Assembly: GCA_947474595.1 (NCBI GenBank)
Contig: CANJIV010000001.1
Span: forward strand, 62,001-126,000
Length of the DNA stretch: 64,000 nucleotides
From: Solirubrobacterales bacterium
Lineage (GTDB): Bacteria > Actinomycetota > Thermoleophilia > Solirubrobacterales > Solirubrobacteraceae
Direction of reading: 5' to 3'
This document shows positions 1-8,297 of the stretch, one piece after another. How positions within the stretch are numbered: the stretch's first letter is position 1; each line of letters opens with the position of its first letter. Below the pieces are notes generated by a model, which was not told where the DNA came from, made no database searches, and saw nothing but the letters and a program-made list of their open reading frames with translations. A program made the translations under genes and the position numbers.

Positions 1-2091
1 CAGAGGCGGCGATCCAGCCTCGGCGATGTGGGGTTCGAGATCGGCGCTTACCCCAACAGAGGATTCGCCACCGTCACCGCCTTCTCCGCGGCCACGTTGC
101 AAACGATCCCCAATCAACCGTGGTATCGACACAAGGCCCTTTTTAAATACAAGCACGAAGAGAACCAAGAGCAGGCCTGAGAATACAACCTCCCACATTG
201 AGGCATCTCCGCCTAGTCCGGTTGCGATGTTCTGGCGAATCAAGTACTGCAGGGCGCCGACTACAACGGCACCGACCGCCCCTCCAAATGGAGATATTAC
301 GCCACCGACTACGACGAATGTGACAAGGTCGATGGTGAGCTTAACTCCCCAGCTATCTGGGGAAGCGTACTGAAGGTAGTAGGTCCACAACACGCCTGCC
401 ACGCCAGCCATGGCCGCGCTGAGCACAAAGACTTTGAGCTTTAGGCGCCAAGCGTTTAGTCCGATGCTCTCAGCGGCCTCTTGGTCGATACCAATCGCTC
501 GCAGATCTCTACCCATTCGGGACTTCCAGACGTTACGCGCGATTAACAACATAACTGCCAAGATTCCCAAACTGAGTAGGAAAAAGTCCTTTGGCTCCTC
601 AATCGTCAATCCGAAGATTTCAAACGGCGAAACCCCTTGGACGCCTTGGTTGCCGTGTGTCAGATCCTTCTGGCGCGCCACAAAAACGAGCGCAATCACG
701 AGTATCGCCAACGTTGCCAGGGCTAGATTGAGCCCTTCTAAGCGCAGCGTCAACCAACCGATCGCAAAGCCAACCGCTACGGAGAGTGCGACCGCCACCA
801 GCAGGGCTGCAAATGGGTTCCAGCCGTGGTCGGCGGTAAGGATCGCCGCGGTATATCCACTGATTAGGACGAAAACTGCCTGGCCGAGGCTGAACTGATT
901 GGTTAGCCCCATTACCAGCCCTAGGCCAGTTGCTGCCATCGCTGCTAGCAAGATGAAGACCGCGGCGTCAAGCATGCCAATGTCGTCGGTAAGCATCGGG
1001 AAGAAAGCGGCCAGCACCAAAAGGATTGCCGGCAGCATCATCATGAAAGTCGGGCGTCTGTGCATCAGCGCCTTAAGGCGTCCGCCGACATGGATCGACG
1101 ATCCGTCGTGGCCGATAGATTTCGTTCGCACGTAGTCCTCGACCGCGTGAACTCGGGCCTTGATCTGCTCGCGCAACTCAGGCGCGTCTTCTGACCCAGC
1201 ACTAGAGGCACGGCGGCCCTTAATGGCGCGCGAGATCGTGCCGTCTTCACCAAAGTAATCGCGCACCAAAAGGTAGACGATCAGAGTGCCGTAGACGATC
1301 GCTTGGCGGTAGTCAGAAGATATAAGGCCTGCTGATACTGACTCCACCACGCCGAGTGCGAGTCCAGCTAGGACCGCCTTTACGGGGCTATCAAAGCCCG
1401 CCAAGGCCGCCGCAATGAAGCCGATAAGTCCAACTGTGACGCCACTGTCCCACTTAACGAGCGTGGTGGATACCGAGACCGTGGCAATCAGTCCGCAGAG
1501 GGCTCCGGCAATCGCAAACGATGCCATCGAGGTCGTCCCGATCCGGATGCCAGTCAGGCGAGCGGCAACTGGGTTAATCGCACTTGCCCGCATCGCACGG
1601 CCGATGTTGGTCTTTGTGAAAAGGAGCGTAATCAGCACCAAAGCAACCGCCGTGGATAGATAAATCCACTTGACTTCGTTAGCGAGACTTGCTCCTAGAA
1701 ACTTAAAGAGGCCAGCCTCAAACGGTGGTGCACTGCGTACGTCCTCTTGCCAAATAAGCAACACGGCACCTCGAATGACAACACCAACACCAAGGCTGGC
1801 GATCACAAGGCCCAGTGCGCCGACCTTGCCCCGCACAGGCGCTACGGTAAGACGTTCCTGCACAACTGCGATCGCTGCGACGCCTACGACGGCTACCACT
1901 GCGGCTAACCAAATTGGCCAAGAATCAGCCAACGTGACTGCTGTGATCATTCCGCCGAGCATCACGTACTCACCGGTAGCGAAGTTAAATACTCCGGTCA
2001 CGTTGGAGACGATCACGAGTCCCAAGGCGACGAAAGCGTAGATGCAGCCGACCGAAAGGCCCGAGAAGATGTATTGGCTGAGGTCGCTCAT
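1..2091 (-). CDS. Fused LivH-LivM ABC permease, branched-chain amino acid type (partial)
   Basis: Reading leftward from an ATG at 2091, one frame stays open for 697 codons to position 1 with no stop, so the 3' end lies outside the window. Residues about 1-295 are LivH-like: a first helix, then the family's NFATGEY stretch and many hydrophobic helices. Residues about 296-347 form a charged linker. Residues about 348-655 are LivM-like, with GLTNQFSLGQA and a late VGGVISPFGG loop. The tail from about 656 is hydrophilic and Gly/Glu-rich. LivH and LivM are normally separate proteins of about 300 residues each that pair in the membrane. The tail could lead into a fused LivG ATPase, but this cannot be seen. 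The binding-protein gene at 2723-4036 lies upstream on the same strand. The substrate is unknown; this family also imports amides, urea and aromatic or alicyclic acids. Confidence 0.9.
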   Translation of the reverse strand, partial: MSDLSQYIFSGLSVGCIYAFVALGLVIVSNVTGVFNFATGEYVMLGGMITAVTLADSWPIWLAAVVAVVGVAAIAVVQERLTVAPVRGKVGALGLVIASLGVGVVIRGAVLLIWQEDVRSAPPFEAGLFKFLGASLANEVKWIYLSTAVALVLITLLFTKTNIGRAMRASAINPVAARLTGIRIGTTSMASFAIAGALCGLIATVSVSTTLVKWDSGVTVGLIGFIAAALAGFDSPVKAVLAGLALGVVESVSAGLISSDYRQAIVYGTLIVYLLVRDYFGEDGTISRAIKGRRASSAGSEDAPELREQIKARVHAVEDYVRTKSIGHDGSSIHVGGRLKALMHRRPTFMMMLPAILLVLAAFFPMLTDDIGMLDAAVFILLAAMAATGLGLVMGLTNQFSLGQAVFVLISGYTAAILTADHGWNPFAALLVAVALSVAVGFAIGWLTLRLEGLNLALATLAILVIALVFVARQKDLTHGNQGVQGVSPFEIFGLTIEEPKDFFLLSLGILAVMLLIARNVWKSRMGRDLRAIGIDQEAAESIGLNAWRLKLKVFVLSAAMAGVAGVLWTYYLQYASPDSWGVKLTIDLVTFVVVGGVISPFGGAVGAVVVGALQYLIRQNIATGLGGDASMWEVVFSGLLLVLFVLVFKKGLVSIPRLIGDRLQRGRGEGGDGGESSVGVSADLEPHIAEAGSPPL

Positions 2092-2121
2092 CTGTGTTTC
2101 TCTTTTTAACCAGTGGCGGCG

Positions 2122-2592
2122 CTAGGCCGCGCTGGCCTTTAGTCGCTCGGCTGCGGCGGCAAAGACGCTGGCATTGCCTTCCATCCACGTCGCGTGAAGC
2201 GTTCGGTGGGCGATACGCCAGCCATCGGCGGTGCGCACAAGTCTGTCGACATAGTGGCCGCCAACGAGATAGTGGTCGCCACCTTCGGCGCCCTTAAAGA
2301 CATGCTGGGCCTGTAAATAGCAAGTGGATTGTGCACTGTCACCTTCGACCGTAGCCAAGGTAGTGCTGATGATGTGCTGGCTAGCGTCTAGGCCCGAGAG
2401 GGCGCCGCTAACGAAGGCAACAATCACGTCGGCGCCTTCATTGACGCCTCCGAGCTCGAGGAAGTCTGCGACAGCGTCGTCGGTGAAACAGGTCCGCAAG
2501 AGATTCCAGTCGCGACCGTCGAGCGCGTGGGCGTAACGATAAAGCAGATCATCGATCTGGCGCCGGTCAGCCATCTCTTTCAAGACATCCAC
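2122..2592 (-). CDS. SnoaL-like / NTF2-fold protein
   Basis: This 156-residue protein has the hallmarks of the SnoaL_4/NTF2 fold: an N-terminal helix with RRQIDDLLYRYAHALD, then FTDDAVADF, and a late strand with DGWRIAHRTL. Members include dehydratases, isomerases and epoxide hydrolases, as well as proteins without known activity, so the reaction cannot be named. It sits 30 bases before the fused permease gene and 130 bases after the binding-protein gene, all on the minus strand. It is therefore likely cotranscribed with the importer and may act on the imported compound. That placement is unusual, because transport operons of this type normally hold only transport genes. Confidence 0.8.
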   Translation of the reverse strand: MDVLKEMADRRQIDDLLYRYAHALDGRDWNLLRTCFTDDAVADFLELGGVNEGADVIVAFVSGALSGLDASQHIISTTLATVEGDSAQSTCYLQAQHVFKGAEGGDHYLVGGHYVDRLVRTADGWRIAHRTLHATWMEGNASVFAAAAERLKASAA

Positions 2593-2647
2593 AGATACCC
2601 CTTTGGTTGCTATCTCTCTCGCCTCACTGATATTAATCGCGGCCCTG

Positions 2648-2674
2648 GGCGCCGGGGAGAAGATCCCCGGCGCC
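2648..2674 (-). terminator. Strong stem-loop downstream of the binding-protein gene
   Basis: A perfect 10-bp stem (GGCGCCGGGG with CCCCGGCGCC) encloses a 7-base loop. It lies about 50 bases after the binding-protein stop codon and about 55 bases before the SnoaL start. No U-tract follows on the minus strand, so it may be a partial terminator or a 3'-end-protecting hairpin. Either would let the binding protein be made in excess over the permease, as is common in importer operons. Confidence 0.5.
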
Positions 2675-2722
2675 GCAGTGCGATTTGGGTACGGACTTCG
2701 ACCTACTTGATCTATCTATCTA

Positions 2723-4036
2723 CTACGGCGTTGCACCATTTGGATCAGCGCCGGGAGCAAGAATGTACGTCGCGTTCTTGCCGGCCATCTTGGTTGTGTA
2801 GTTGACGTAGGCCTCAGTCCAGGTACCTGTCATGAGGTGGTCGGTCGGGCTACTCGTCACGAAGCCGTGACTTGTCTGTAGTCCCTTGCCGTCGTACGTC
2901 TCGTACTGGGCGCGAAGAGTCTCACGGTTGACCTCTTTGCCAGCCTTAATCAGCTGGCCAGCGGCGTCCGCGAAAATCACCACTGCGTCAGACCCATAAA
3001 CCGAGAAGTTCGAGAAGTTAGCGGCCTTATCTGGGAACATTACTTTCCAGTCGGCTACGTACTTATCGCACCACTTCTTAACTGGGTCATCGGCGGGGAT
3101 CAGGCCAGTGGTCGAACCGACGCACTTGTGACCACCGAAGACAACGCCCTCGCCGGCCTTGCCTGCGGCCGTCGCAAGGAACGGAACTGCCTGCCACTGC
3201 TCACACATGCGCGGCTTGTCATTCATGCCAAGCTGTACTGCAGCGATGTTTGCATTCGGGTTAAGGCACTCGATGTAGTACGCATCGGCACCACTGTTCT
3301 TGAGCTTAGTCAGCTGCGGAATCAGCGAGTCGACCGAAGCATCAATTGCCGCAGTCTCTTCGGCGACGATCTCACAACCCAGATCCTTACAGCGTTCCGT
3401 GAGCGCTGGCGTCAGGCCGTTGGAGAAGTCTGTCTCAAAGTGCAAGACACCAATCTTCTTGATCTTCGGGTCGTTAGCAATTGTCTGAGTCAACGCAGAC
3501 GTTGCGTACTCGCCGCCAAGGCTGAGCGCGAACGCCCAAGGGTTAGCCGGTGTGTAGACCGACGTCACCCCGTTGGCTGAGAAGAACGGCAGCTTCACGC
3601 GGTCAGCTTGCGTCTTTAGCGCGTTGCCGCCGCCACCACCGAGCCATGCCGTCAGAACGGTTGGATCAGCGCCTGCCTCACGGTAGGCCTGCTGAGACTC
3701 TTGCGGAGTGAGTCCCTTCGCAAACTTCTTGATCTCAATCATACGGCCATCAACTCCGCCAGCGTCGTTGATGTTCTTCTGTGCGACCAGCATGCCGCTC
3801 GTGAAGTCCGGGCCACCGTCGGCGGCTGGACCTTCGAGGTTGGCGATTACCAGTGGGGCGGTTGACTTCGGAGCCTTGGGTTCAGCCGCGGTGGTTGTTC
3901 CACCGCTGCTTGTCGTGCTCTTGCTGTCACTGCTACCACAGGCAGTTACCGCTAGTGCGGCTACTCCCAGTAGGGCCACTGAGGCCCGACGGAACGAAAC
4001 GCTGCTGCGTCCGCTCTCGCGATTGAATCTCATCAT
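2723..4036 (-). CDS. Branched-chain amino acid-type ABC transporter substrate-binding lipoprotein
   Basis: The protein has 437 residues. The N-terminus has basic residues and a hydrophobic stretch, then VTAC with Cys33 as the probable lipidated residue, followed by a Ser/Thr/Gly-rich spacer. The mature part matches the Peripla_BP_6 (LivK-like) fold, with FTSGMLVAQKNINDAGGVDG near the start, a LPFFSANG strand and VYGSDAVVIFADA near the end. It would deliver substrate to the fused permease encoded downstream. Two ATGs are adjacent; a GGAGAGGAG element lies about 10 bases upstream of the first. The gene ends in tandem stops (TAGTAG). The ligand cannot be told from sequence. Confidence 0.9.
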   Translation of the reverse strand: MMRFNRESGRSSVSFRRASVALLGVAALAVTACGSSDSKSTTSSGGTTTAAEPKAPKSTAPLVIANLEGPAADGGPDFTSGMLVAQKNINDAGGVDGRMIEIKKFAKGLTPQESQQAYREAGADPTVLTAWLGGGGGNALKTQADRVKLPFFSANGVTSVYTPANPWAFALSLGGEYATSALTQTIANDPKIKKIGVLHFETDFSNGLTPALTERCKDLGCEIVAEETAAIDASVDSLIPQLTKLKNSGADAYYIECLNPNANIAAVQLGMNDKPRMCEQWQAVPFLATAAGKAGEGVVFGGHKCVGSTTGLIPADDPVKKWCDKYVADWKVMFPDKAANFSNFSVYGSDAVVIFADAAGQLIKAGKEVNRETLRAQYETYDGKGLQTSHGFVTSSPTDHLMTGTWTEAYVNYTTKMAGKNATYILAPGADPNGATP

Positions 4037-4097
4037 CTTCTAACTACTCCTCTCCTCTTGACGCGACCCGCAGGACCGCCAAGTTGTCAACAGTGTC

Positions 4098-4117
4098 GGT
4101 GACCATAACAAGTCACC
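4098..4117. promoter_or_regulatory. Inverted repeat upstream of the binding-protein gene (candidate operator)
   Basis: GGTGAC and GTCACC are separated by 8 bases. The site lies about 60 bases upstream of the importer's first start codon, in a 244-base gap that holds no gene. Size and spacing suit a dimeric repressor such as TetR or GntR. No regulator is encoded nearby. Confidence 0.35.
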
Positions 4118-4149
4118 ATGTGGACCTCACCTGCTGCTGTTACATGCGA

Positions 4150-4163
4150 CCCTCAAATGAGGG
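4150..4163. promoter_or_regulatory. Short dyad CCCTCA-AA-TGAGGG
   Basis: Perfect 6-bp arms around an AA centre lie in the same gap upstream of the importer operon, 33 bases from the other inverted repeat. It could be a second operator or chance. Confidence 0.2.
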
Positions 4164-4234
4164 GGTATGGGAACGATACAAGGTGGTCACTATGAGCGAA
4201 TAGCAACCCCAATTTGATCTGTAGACACCCACAA

Positions 4235-4244
4235 CCCCCCCCCC
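4235..4244. repeat. C10 homopolymer tract
   Basis: Ten consecutive C on the plus strand lie between the acyl-CoA ligase stop (4281) and the importer operon start (4036). A pure run this long is uncommon and is prone to slippage or to sequencing error. Confidence 0.9.
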
Positions 4245-4245
4245 T

Positions 4246-4265
4246 AAAAATCTCGCGGCCACCGC
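4246..4265 (-). terminator. Weak possible intrinsic terminator after the acyl-CoA ligase gene
   Basis: On the minus strand a 4-bp GCGG/CCGC stem with a 3-base loop is followed after four bases by TTTTT, 16 bases past the ligase stop codon. The stem is short, so this is tentative. Confidence 0.3.
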
Positions 4266-4280
4266 TTTCAAATCGCTCCG

Positions 4281-5825
4281 TCAGCCGATCTCTCGACTAC
4301 TGCCCGCCCAATGGCGCTTGCGTAGGGCCTTCTTGTCCATCTTCCCGTAGGCCGTCAGCGGCATGGCGTCGATCACTTCGACCGACTTAGGTCGCATGTA
4401 CTTCGCAAGGCGATCTCGACAGTGCTCTAAGACCTCAGCCTGTCCGACGGTCGGAGAGTCGACGACGATGACTGCGTGTACCGCCTCGCCCCAGTCGGGA
4501 TCGGGCACGCCAATGACGGCCGCCTGGGCCACGCCGGGAGTCTCGACCACGACACGTTCTACGACTGCTGTGTAGACGTTCATTCCCCCTGAGATAACCA
4601 TGTCACTGCGGCGGTCCTTGAGGTAGAGGTAGCCAGCCTCATCGAATGCTGCAATGTCGCCCGTTCGCAGCCAGTCGTCGAAGAAGCGTCCAGCTGTGGC
4701 CTCATCGTCGCCGAGATACCCATCCATCGTGTACGCGGCGCGGATACAGACTTCGCCGATTTCACCGGCCGCTAGGACCGTCCCTTGCTCATCACGCACG
4801 GTCACCTCAGCCATCAAGACGGGGCGGCCGCATGAGAGCAATATCTCTGGCTGTGCCGCGGCCAGCAGGTGATCGCCCTTTGACAGTGTCGTGGCGAAAT
4901 TCGGGCATTCGGTCTGCGCATACAGCTGGATAAATACCGGGCCCAGTAGCTCCAGGGCCTGTGCCAGGCGGTCTGGATTTATCGGTGCCGCGCCATAGAG
5001 CACCGTCCTGAGCGAGCTGTGGTCGCGGCGACTGAGCGCCTCGCAGTCCAACAGCCGATAGATCATTGTTGGAACCGCAAATGTCCAAGTTATCTGGTGC
5101 TCCTCGACCGCAGCTAGCATCGCTTCGGCATCAAATCCCGAGCTAATAACGACCATCGCCCCGCGCACCAGCCCGGCAAGCGTAAAGAGGCCCGCCGCGT
5201 GCGGTAGCGGCGTCGTGAGTAGAAGCCTCTCATCTCGACCGATCTCAGCTTCGAGGATCGTCGAAATCTGATTTAGGGCGAGACCGCCCTGAGAGTGCAT
5301 GACCCCTTTGGGAGGCCCCGTCGTCCCGCCGGTATAGAACAGCGCCGCGCACTCTTGGGGGCCGACTGACTCGGGTGCCGGATCGTCGGACATCTCTGTT
5401 GTTGCCGCCACTAACTCTGCAACCGGCGTCGCCGAGAGCAGCGAGGCCGGAACATCACCACCCGCCGTGGCCTTCTGTGCCAGCGGGGCCATAGATTCGT
5501 CGACGACTGCCGCGCGCGCGTCGCAGTGGCGTAGCGCGTGACCGATATCACCAGCAGCGAGCATGTCGTTGAGCGGCACCTTCACCGCACCTAAGCGCGC
5601 AATCGCAAGGTCATAGACCGGGAACTCAAGACCGTTTGCCAGTAGAAGGGCAACACGATCCCCACGCTTAACGCCTGCAGCAAGCAGCTCCCTCGCAGCA
5701 GCGCGTGACGCACGATCGACGTCTTCATAGGTAAGACGTTGAGAGCCGAAGACCAATGCCGTCCGGGTTGCATTCTCGACCAGCGACTTCTCCAACAACC
5801 CTTTGAGCGTCGTTGAAGAGCTCAC
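4281..5825 (-). CDS. AMP-forming acyl-CoA synthetase
   Basis: This 514-residue ANL-superfamily ligase would adenylate a carboxylic acid and transfer it to CoA. The ATP-binding loop YTGGTTGPPKG is at residues 164-174. Later come YAQTE, the DWLRTGD hinge region and C-terminal AYGKM, with the catalytic lysine at about 495. The length is normal for the family. The chain-length or ring preference cannot be told. It is the last gene of a minus-strand group with a luciferase-like oxidoreductase (83 bases upstream) and an SDR, which suggests it activates a product of that oxidation pathway. Confidence 0.9.
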   Translation of the reverse strand: MSSSTTLKGLLEKSLVENATRTALVFGSQRLTYEDVDRASRAAARELLAAGVKRGDRVALLLANGLEFPVYDLAIARLGAVKVPLNDMLAAGDIGHALRHCDARAAVVDESMAPLAQKATAGGDVPASLLSATPVAELVAATTEMSDDPAPESVGPQECAALFYTGGTTGPPKGVMHSQGGLALNQISTILEAEIGRDERLLLTTPLPHAAGLFTLAGLVRGAMVVISSGFDAEAMLAAVEEHQITWTFAVPTMIYRLLDCEALSRRDHSSLRTVLYGAAPINPDRLAQALELLGPVFIQLYAQTECPNFATTLSKGDHLLAAAQPEILLSCGRPVLMAEVTVRDEQGTVLAAGEIGEVCIRAAYTMDGYLGDDEATAGRFFDDWLRTGDIAAFDEAGYLYLKDRRSDMVISGGMNVYTAVVERVVVETPGVAQAAVIGVPDPDWGEAVHAVIVVDSPTVGQAEVLEHCRDRLAKYMRPKSVEVIDAMPLTAYGKMDKKALRKRHWAGSSREIG

Positions 5826-5908
5826 CAGCTGGGCCTACCTAACCATCGCAGGGGGCGGCCGCAAATCGTTGCGACCGCCCCTTTGCTGACGTCTAGTTAC
5901 GGCCGTGC

Positions 5909-7051
5909 CTACGCTGGGGCCGCAGCGGCCTGCGCCGCCGTCTGAGCCGCGTAGCGCTCAACCATTGATGCAACGTCTGGACGACCAACCTCGAGGCCCT
6001 CCAGCGCAGGTATGCAGTAGCGGGCGAACATCTCCATCGAACGTGTCATCTGATCAGTAGGACCCCAATCACGTGAGTTAAGCACCAACGTGCCGAACCC
6101 ACCGAGGCGATCGTAAAGATCCTTTACGAGTCGGTTGACGTCGTCGGGCGAGCCCACAAGCCAGTAACCGTTGTCGATCATCCAGTCGAGCGTCAACTCC
6201 GAGTCATCCATCGTCTCGTCTAGCTTCATCAGCGGCCCTAGGCCTACTGAGAGCAGGTAGTCATAGGAATGCTTGACACCGGCACGGATCTGAGCGACGG
6301 CGCTTTCACGGTCGTCGGCGACAAACACCTCGCGCACGATGCGCCACTGGCGACGGGCCTCAATAGGGTCCCGTCCAGCTGCTATCGCATGACTTTCAAG
6401 CGTCGCACTATGTGACTCGAGGTCGACGAAGGTCGGGTTGTTGGTGAACTTAGGAGGCGTGAAGTGGACGCTAAGTGAGCCCCACCCATGCTTTGCAGCG
6501 AGCTCAAAGCTGTTAGATCCAGTCAGGCCTGCGAGCGCAAACTCGGGTGTGCGGCCTTTGTGGGGGCGGACTTGGATCTCGCGATCTTGCCCTTGCCAGA
6601 ACTCGCCGTCGTAGGAGATCGCCTCGCGCGCCTCGGTAAGGCGCCTAATGACCTCTAGCGACTCGACCATACGCGGCCGCATAACGTCGCCCTCCATGTT
6701 ATGCAGAGACCAATCGGTCGGCAACCCTCCGGCTCCAAAACCGTAGATCAGTCGCCCGTGGGTGAGGTTATCCAGGAACGCAAGACGTTCGGCGACCTGA
6801 AAAGGATCGTGATAAGGGAGGTTGACGACGCCCGTGGCAAGCATGATTCGGCCAGTTAGCGCCGATGCTTTGGCGATCATGTACTCCGGCACGGGGATGT
6901 TCTCATACCAGCCTGAGTGATGCTCGCCGATCCAATACTCGTCGAAGCCAAGCTTCTCAGCCAAGACCATCTCGTCAATGTCGCGGTCAAACGACAACGT
7001 CTGGTTATCCCATGGAAAGTGCTCGGGCATTGAAAAAACACCGAAACGCAT
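5909..7051 (-). CDS. Luciferase-like flavin monooxygenase, LimB-like
   Basis: This 380-residue protein belongs to the luciferase-like (LLM) superfamily, TIM-barrel enzymes using FMNH2 or F420. The stretch GEHHSGWYENIPVPE, then TGVVNLPYHDPFQVAERL and a GRLIYGFGAGGLPTD loop, resembles the subgroup that includes limonene 1,2-monooxygenase (LimB) and alkanal monooxygenases. The Ala-rich C-terminus is probably disordered. It lies between an SDR and an acyl-CoA ligase on the same strand. Ring oxygenation or Baeyer-Villiger chemistry is possible; the substrate is inferred only from family and neighbours. Confidence 0.85.
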   Translation of the reverse strand: MRFGVFSMPEHFPWDNQTLSFDRDIDEMVLAEKLGFDEYWIGEHHSGWYENIPVPEYMIAKASALTGRIMLATGVVNLPYHDPFQVAERLAFLDNLTHGRLIYGFGAGGLPTDWSLHNMEGDVMRPRMVESLEVIRRLTEAREAISYDGEFWQGQDREIQVRPHKGRTPEFALAGLTGSNSFELAAKHGWGSLSVHFTPPKFTNNPTFVDLESHSATLESHAIAAGRDPIEARRQWRIVREVFVADDRESAVAQIRAGVKHSYDYLLSVGLGPLMKLDETMDDSELTLDWMIDNGYWLVGSPDDVNRLVKDLYDRLGGFGTLVLNSRDWGPTDQMTRSMEMFARYCIPALEGLEVGRPDVASMVERYAAQTAAQAAAAPA

Positions 7052-7152
7052 TTAGATCTCCCTCTTCGCTAAGTGGACATACGGAAAGTTACGCAATATT
7101 GATCGCCGTCGCGAGCAGACCCCTGTGGAGTACCACAAGACCCCTAGTCGCT

Positions 7153-7965
7153 CTAAACGATCCCCTCCTCAACCGCGACGTCCCAGTAGGAGAACAGGCC
7201 GCGTACGTGATTGCCGCCGTCGACGGGAATCGTAAGTCCTGTGATGCGACTCGCCAGATCTGAAAGCAGAAAGATCGCGACGTTGGCGATGTCTTGAGGC
7301 TCAGTGTGCTGAGGCTCTTTGCCGATGACCACTCGATTGAGAAACTCGTCCCCCATCCGGCCGATTGTGAAGCCTTCGCTCAGAGGCGTTCGCGTTGTTC
7401 CAGGAGCGATCGCGTTTACGCGGATCTCAAAGCGACCAAGCTCTCCGGCACAAACTTTTGTGAACTGCGAAACGCCCGCCTTCGCAGCGCAGTAATGCCC
7501 GAGCCCATCTGTGGCTGCAATTGCATTTAGCGACGAAATATTGACTATCGCCCCGCCCTCGCCGTTGTCAATAGCCTGGCGTGCGTATGCCCGCGTGCAG
7601 AGAAATGTCCCCTTCATGCAAGTGTCGACGATCAGATCCCAATCCTCCTCGGTCATATCAACGACTGGCGACATAGCGGCCGTACCAGCGTTGTTGACGA
7701 GCATATGAACGGTGCCGAAACGTTCTTTGGCGAGCGCGAAAGCAGCGTCGACGTCGGCGGCTGAGCTTACGCTCCCTAGAGAGAACGCCAGTCGATCTCC
7801 CCCGCTCGAGAGCGGCGCCAGCTCGGCTTCGGCTGCCTGAATGTGGGACGGCTCGATTTCGAGCACTGTGACGTTGGCGCCGAGGCCAAGCAGCTCCGCC
7901 GTTATCGCCTTTCCGATTCCACGACCTCCGCCCGTTACTAGTGCGTTCTTTCCAACAAGCTCCAT
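7153..7965 (-). CDS. SDR family oxidoreductase
   Basis: A 270-residue classical short-chain dehydrogenase. The cofactor loop TGGGRGIG is near residues 9-16, NNAG follows the fourth strand, and the catalytic Ser, Tyr and Lys are present (NISS and YCAAK). The C-terminus carries about 20 more residues than the usual end at VDGG, an extension seen in some family members. It would oxidise or reduce an alcohol/ketone pair with NAD(P). It is the first gene of a three-gene minus-strand group with the LimB-like oxygenase and the acyl-CoA ligase. Confidence 0.88.
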   Translation of the reverse strand: MELVGKNALVTGGGRGIGKAITAELLGLGANVTVLEIEPSHIQAAEAELAPLSSGGDRLAFSLGSVSSAADVDAAFALAKERFGTVHMLVNNAGTAAMSPVVDMTEEDWDLIVDTCMKGTFLCTRAYARQAIDNGEGGAIVNISSLNAIAATDGLGHYCAAKAGVSQFTKVCAGELGRFEIRVNAIAPGTTRTPLSEGFTIGRMGDEFLNRVVIGKEPQHTEPQDIANVAIFLLSDLASRITGLTIPVDGGNHVRGLFSYWDVAVEEGIV

Positions 7966-8249
7966 ATCGCCCCTGTCCTTTTCGTTGAAGTACTCAAAGC
8001 CAAGCCGGAGCAGAATCTAGATGCGACCGAGCGCCGTTGCTTGGCCCGACCCGCACTCTCTTGGCGACAGCTACAAGCAGACAAGGGCAGCTGCCCACTC
8101 CCACTGCCTGCCATCTTGACCTCAAGTACCTGGCGACGTTGTAGAAATCCACCAGCCGCGGAGCCAAAGACTTTCCGCCGACCCTCGACGATCGCTTATT
8201 TTCACGCTAGCTTTCTAGCATTCCAGCCGTCGACCCAGGAGGAGTTCTT

Positions 8250-8297
8250 ATGTCAATCTCATCCAACGCGCCCAAGCGCGCTAACTACGAGGCATGA
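8250..8297 (+). CDS. Putative 15-residue leader peptide, translationally coupled
   Basis: An ideal ribosome-binding site (AGGAGGAG at 8237-8244) sits five bases before an ATG that opens a 15-codon frame (MSISSNAPKRANYEA). Its TGA overlaps the ATG of the next gene as ATGA. The downstream gene has no comparable site of its own, so its translation is probably coupled to this peptide. Alternatively this is the true N-terminus of the downstream enzyme and a one-base error or real frameshift separates them. The sequence does not resemble known attenuator peptides: there are no runs of one amino acid. Confidence 0.5.
   Translation: MSISSNAPKRANYEA

Noticed and set aside
26-2041. Open frames on the plus strand opposite the fused permease
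   Set aside because: They are antisense to a continuous minus-strand membrane protein, have low-complexity Ser/Thr/Pro-rich translations and match no family.
3128-3580. Plus-strand open frame of 150 codons inside the binding-protein gene
   Set aside because: It is antisense to a well-supported lipoprotein gene and its translation is Arg/Cys-rich without a recognisable fold.
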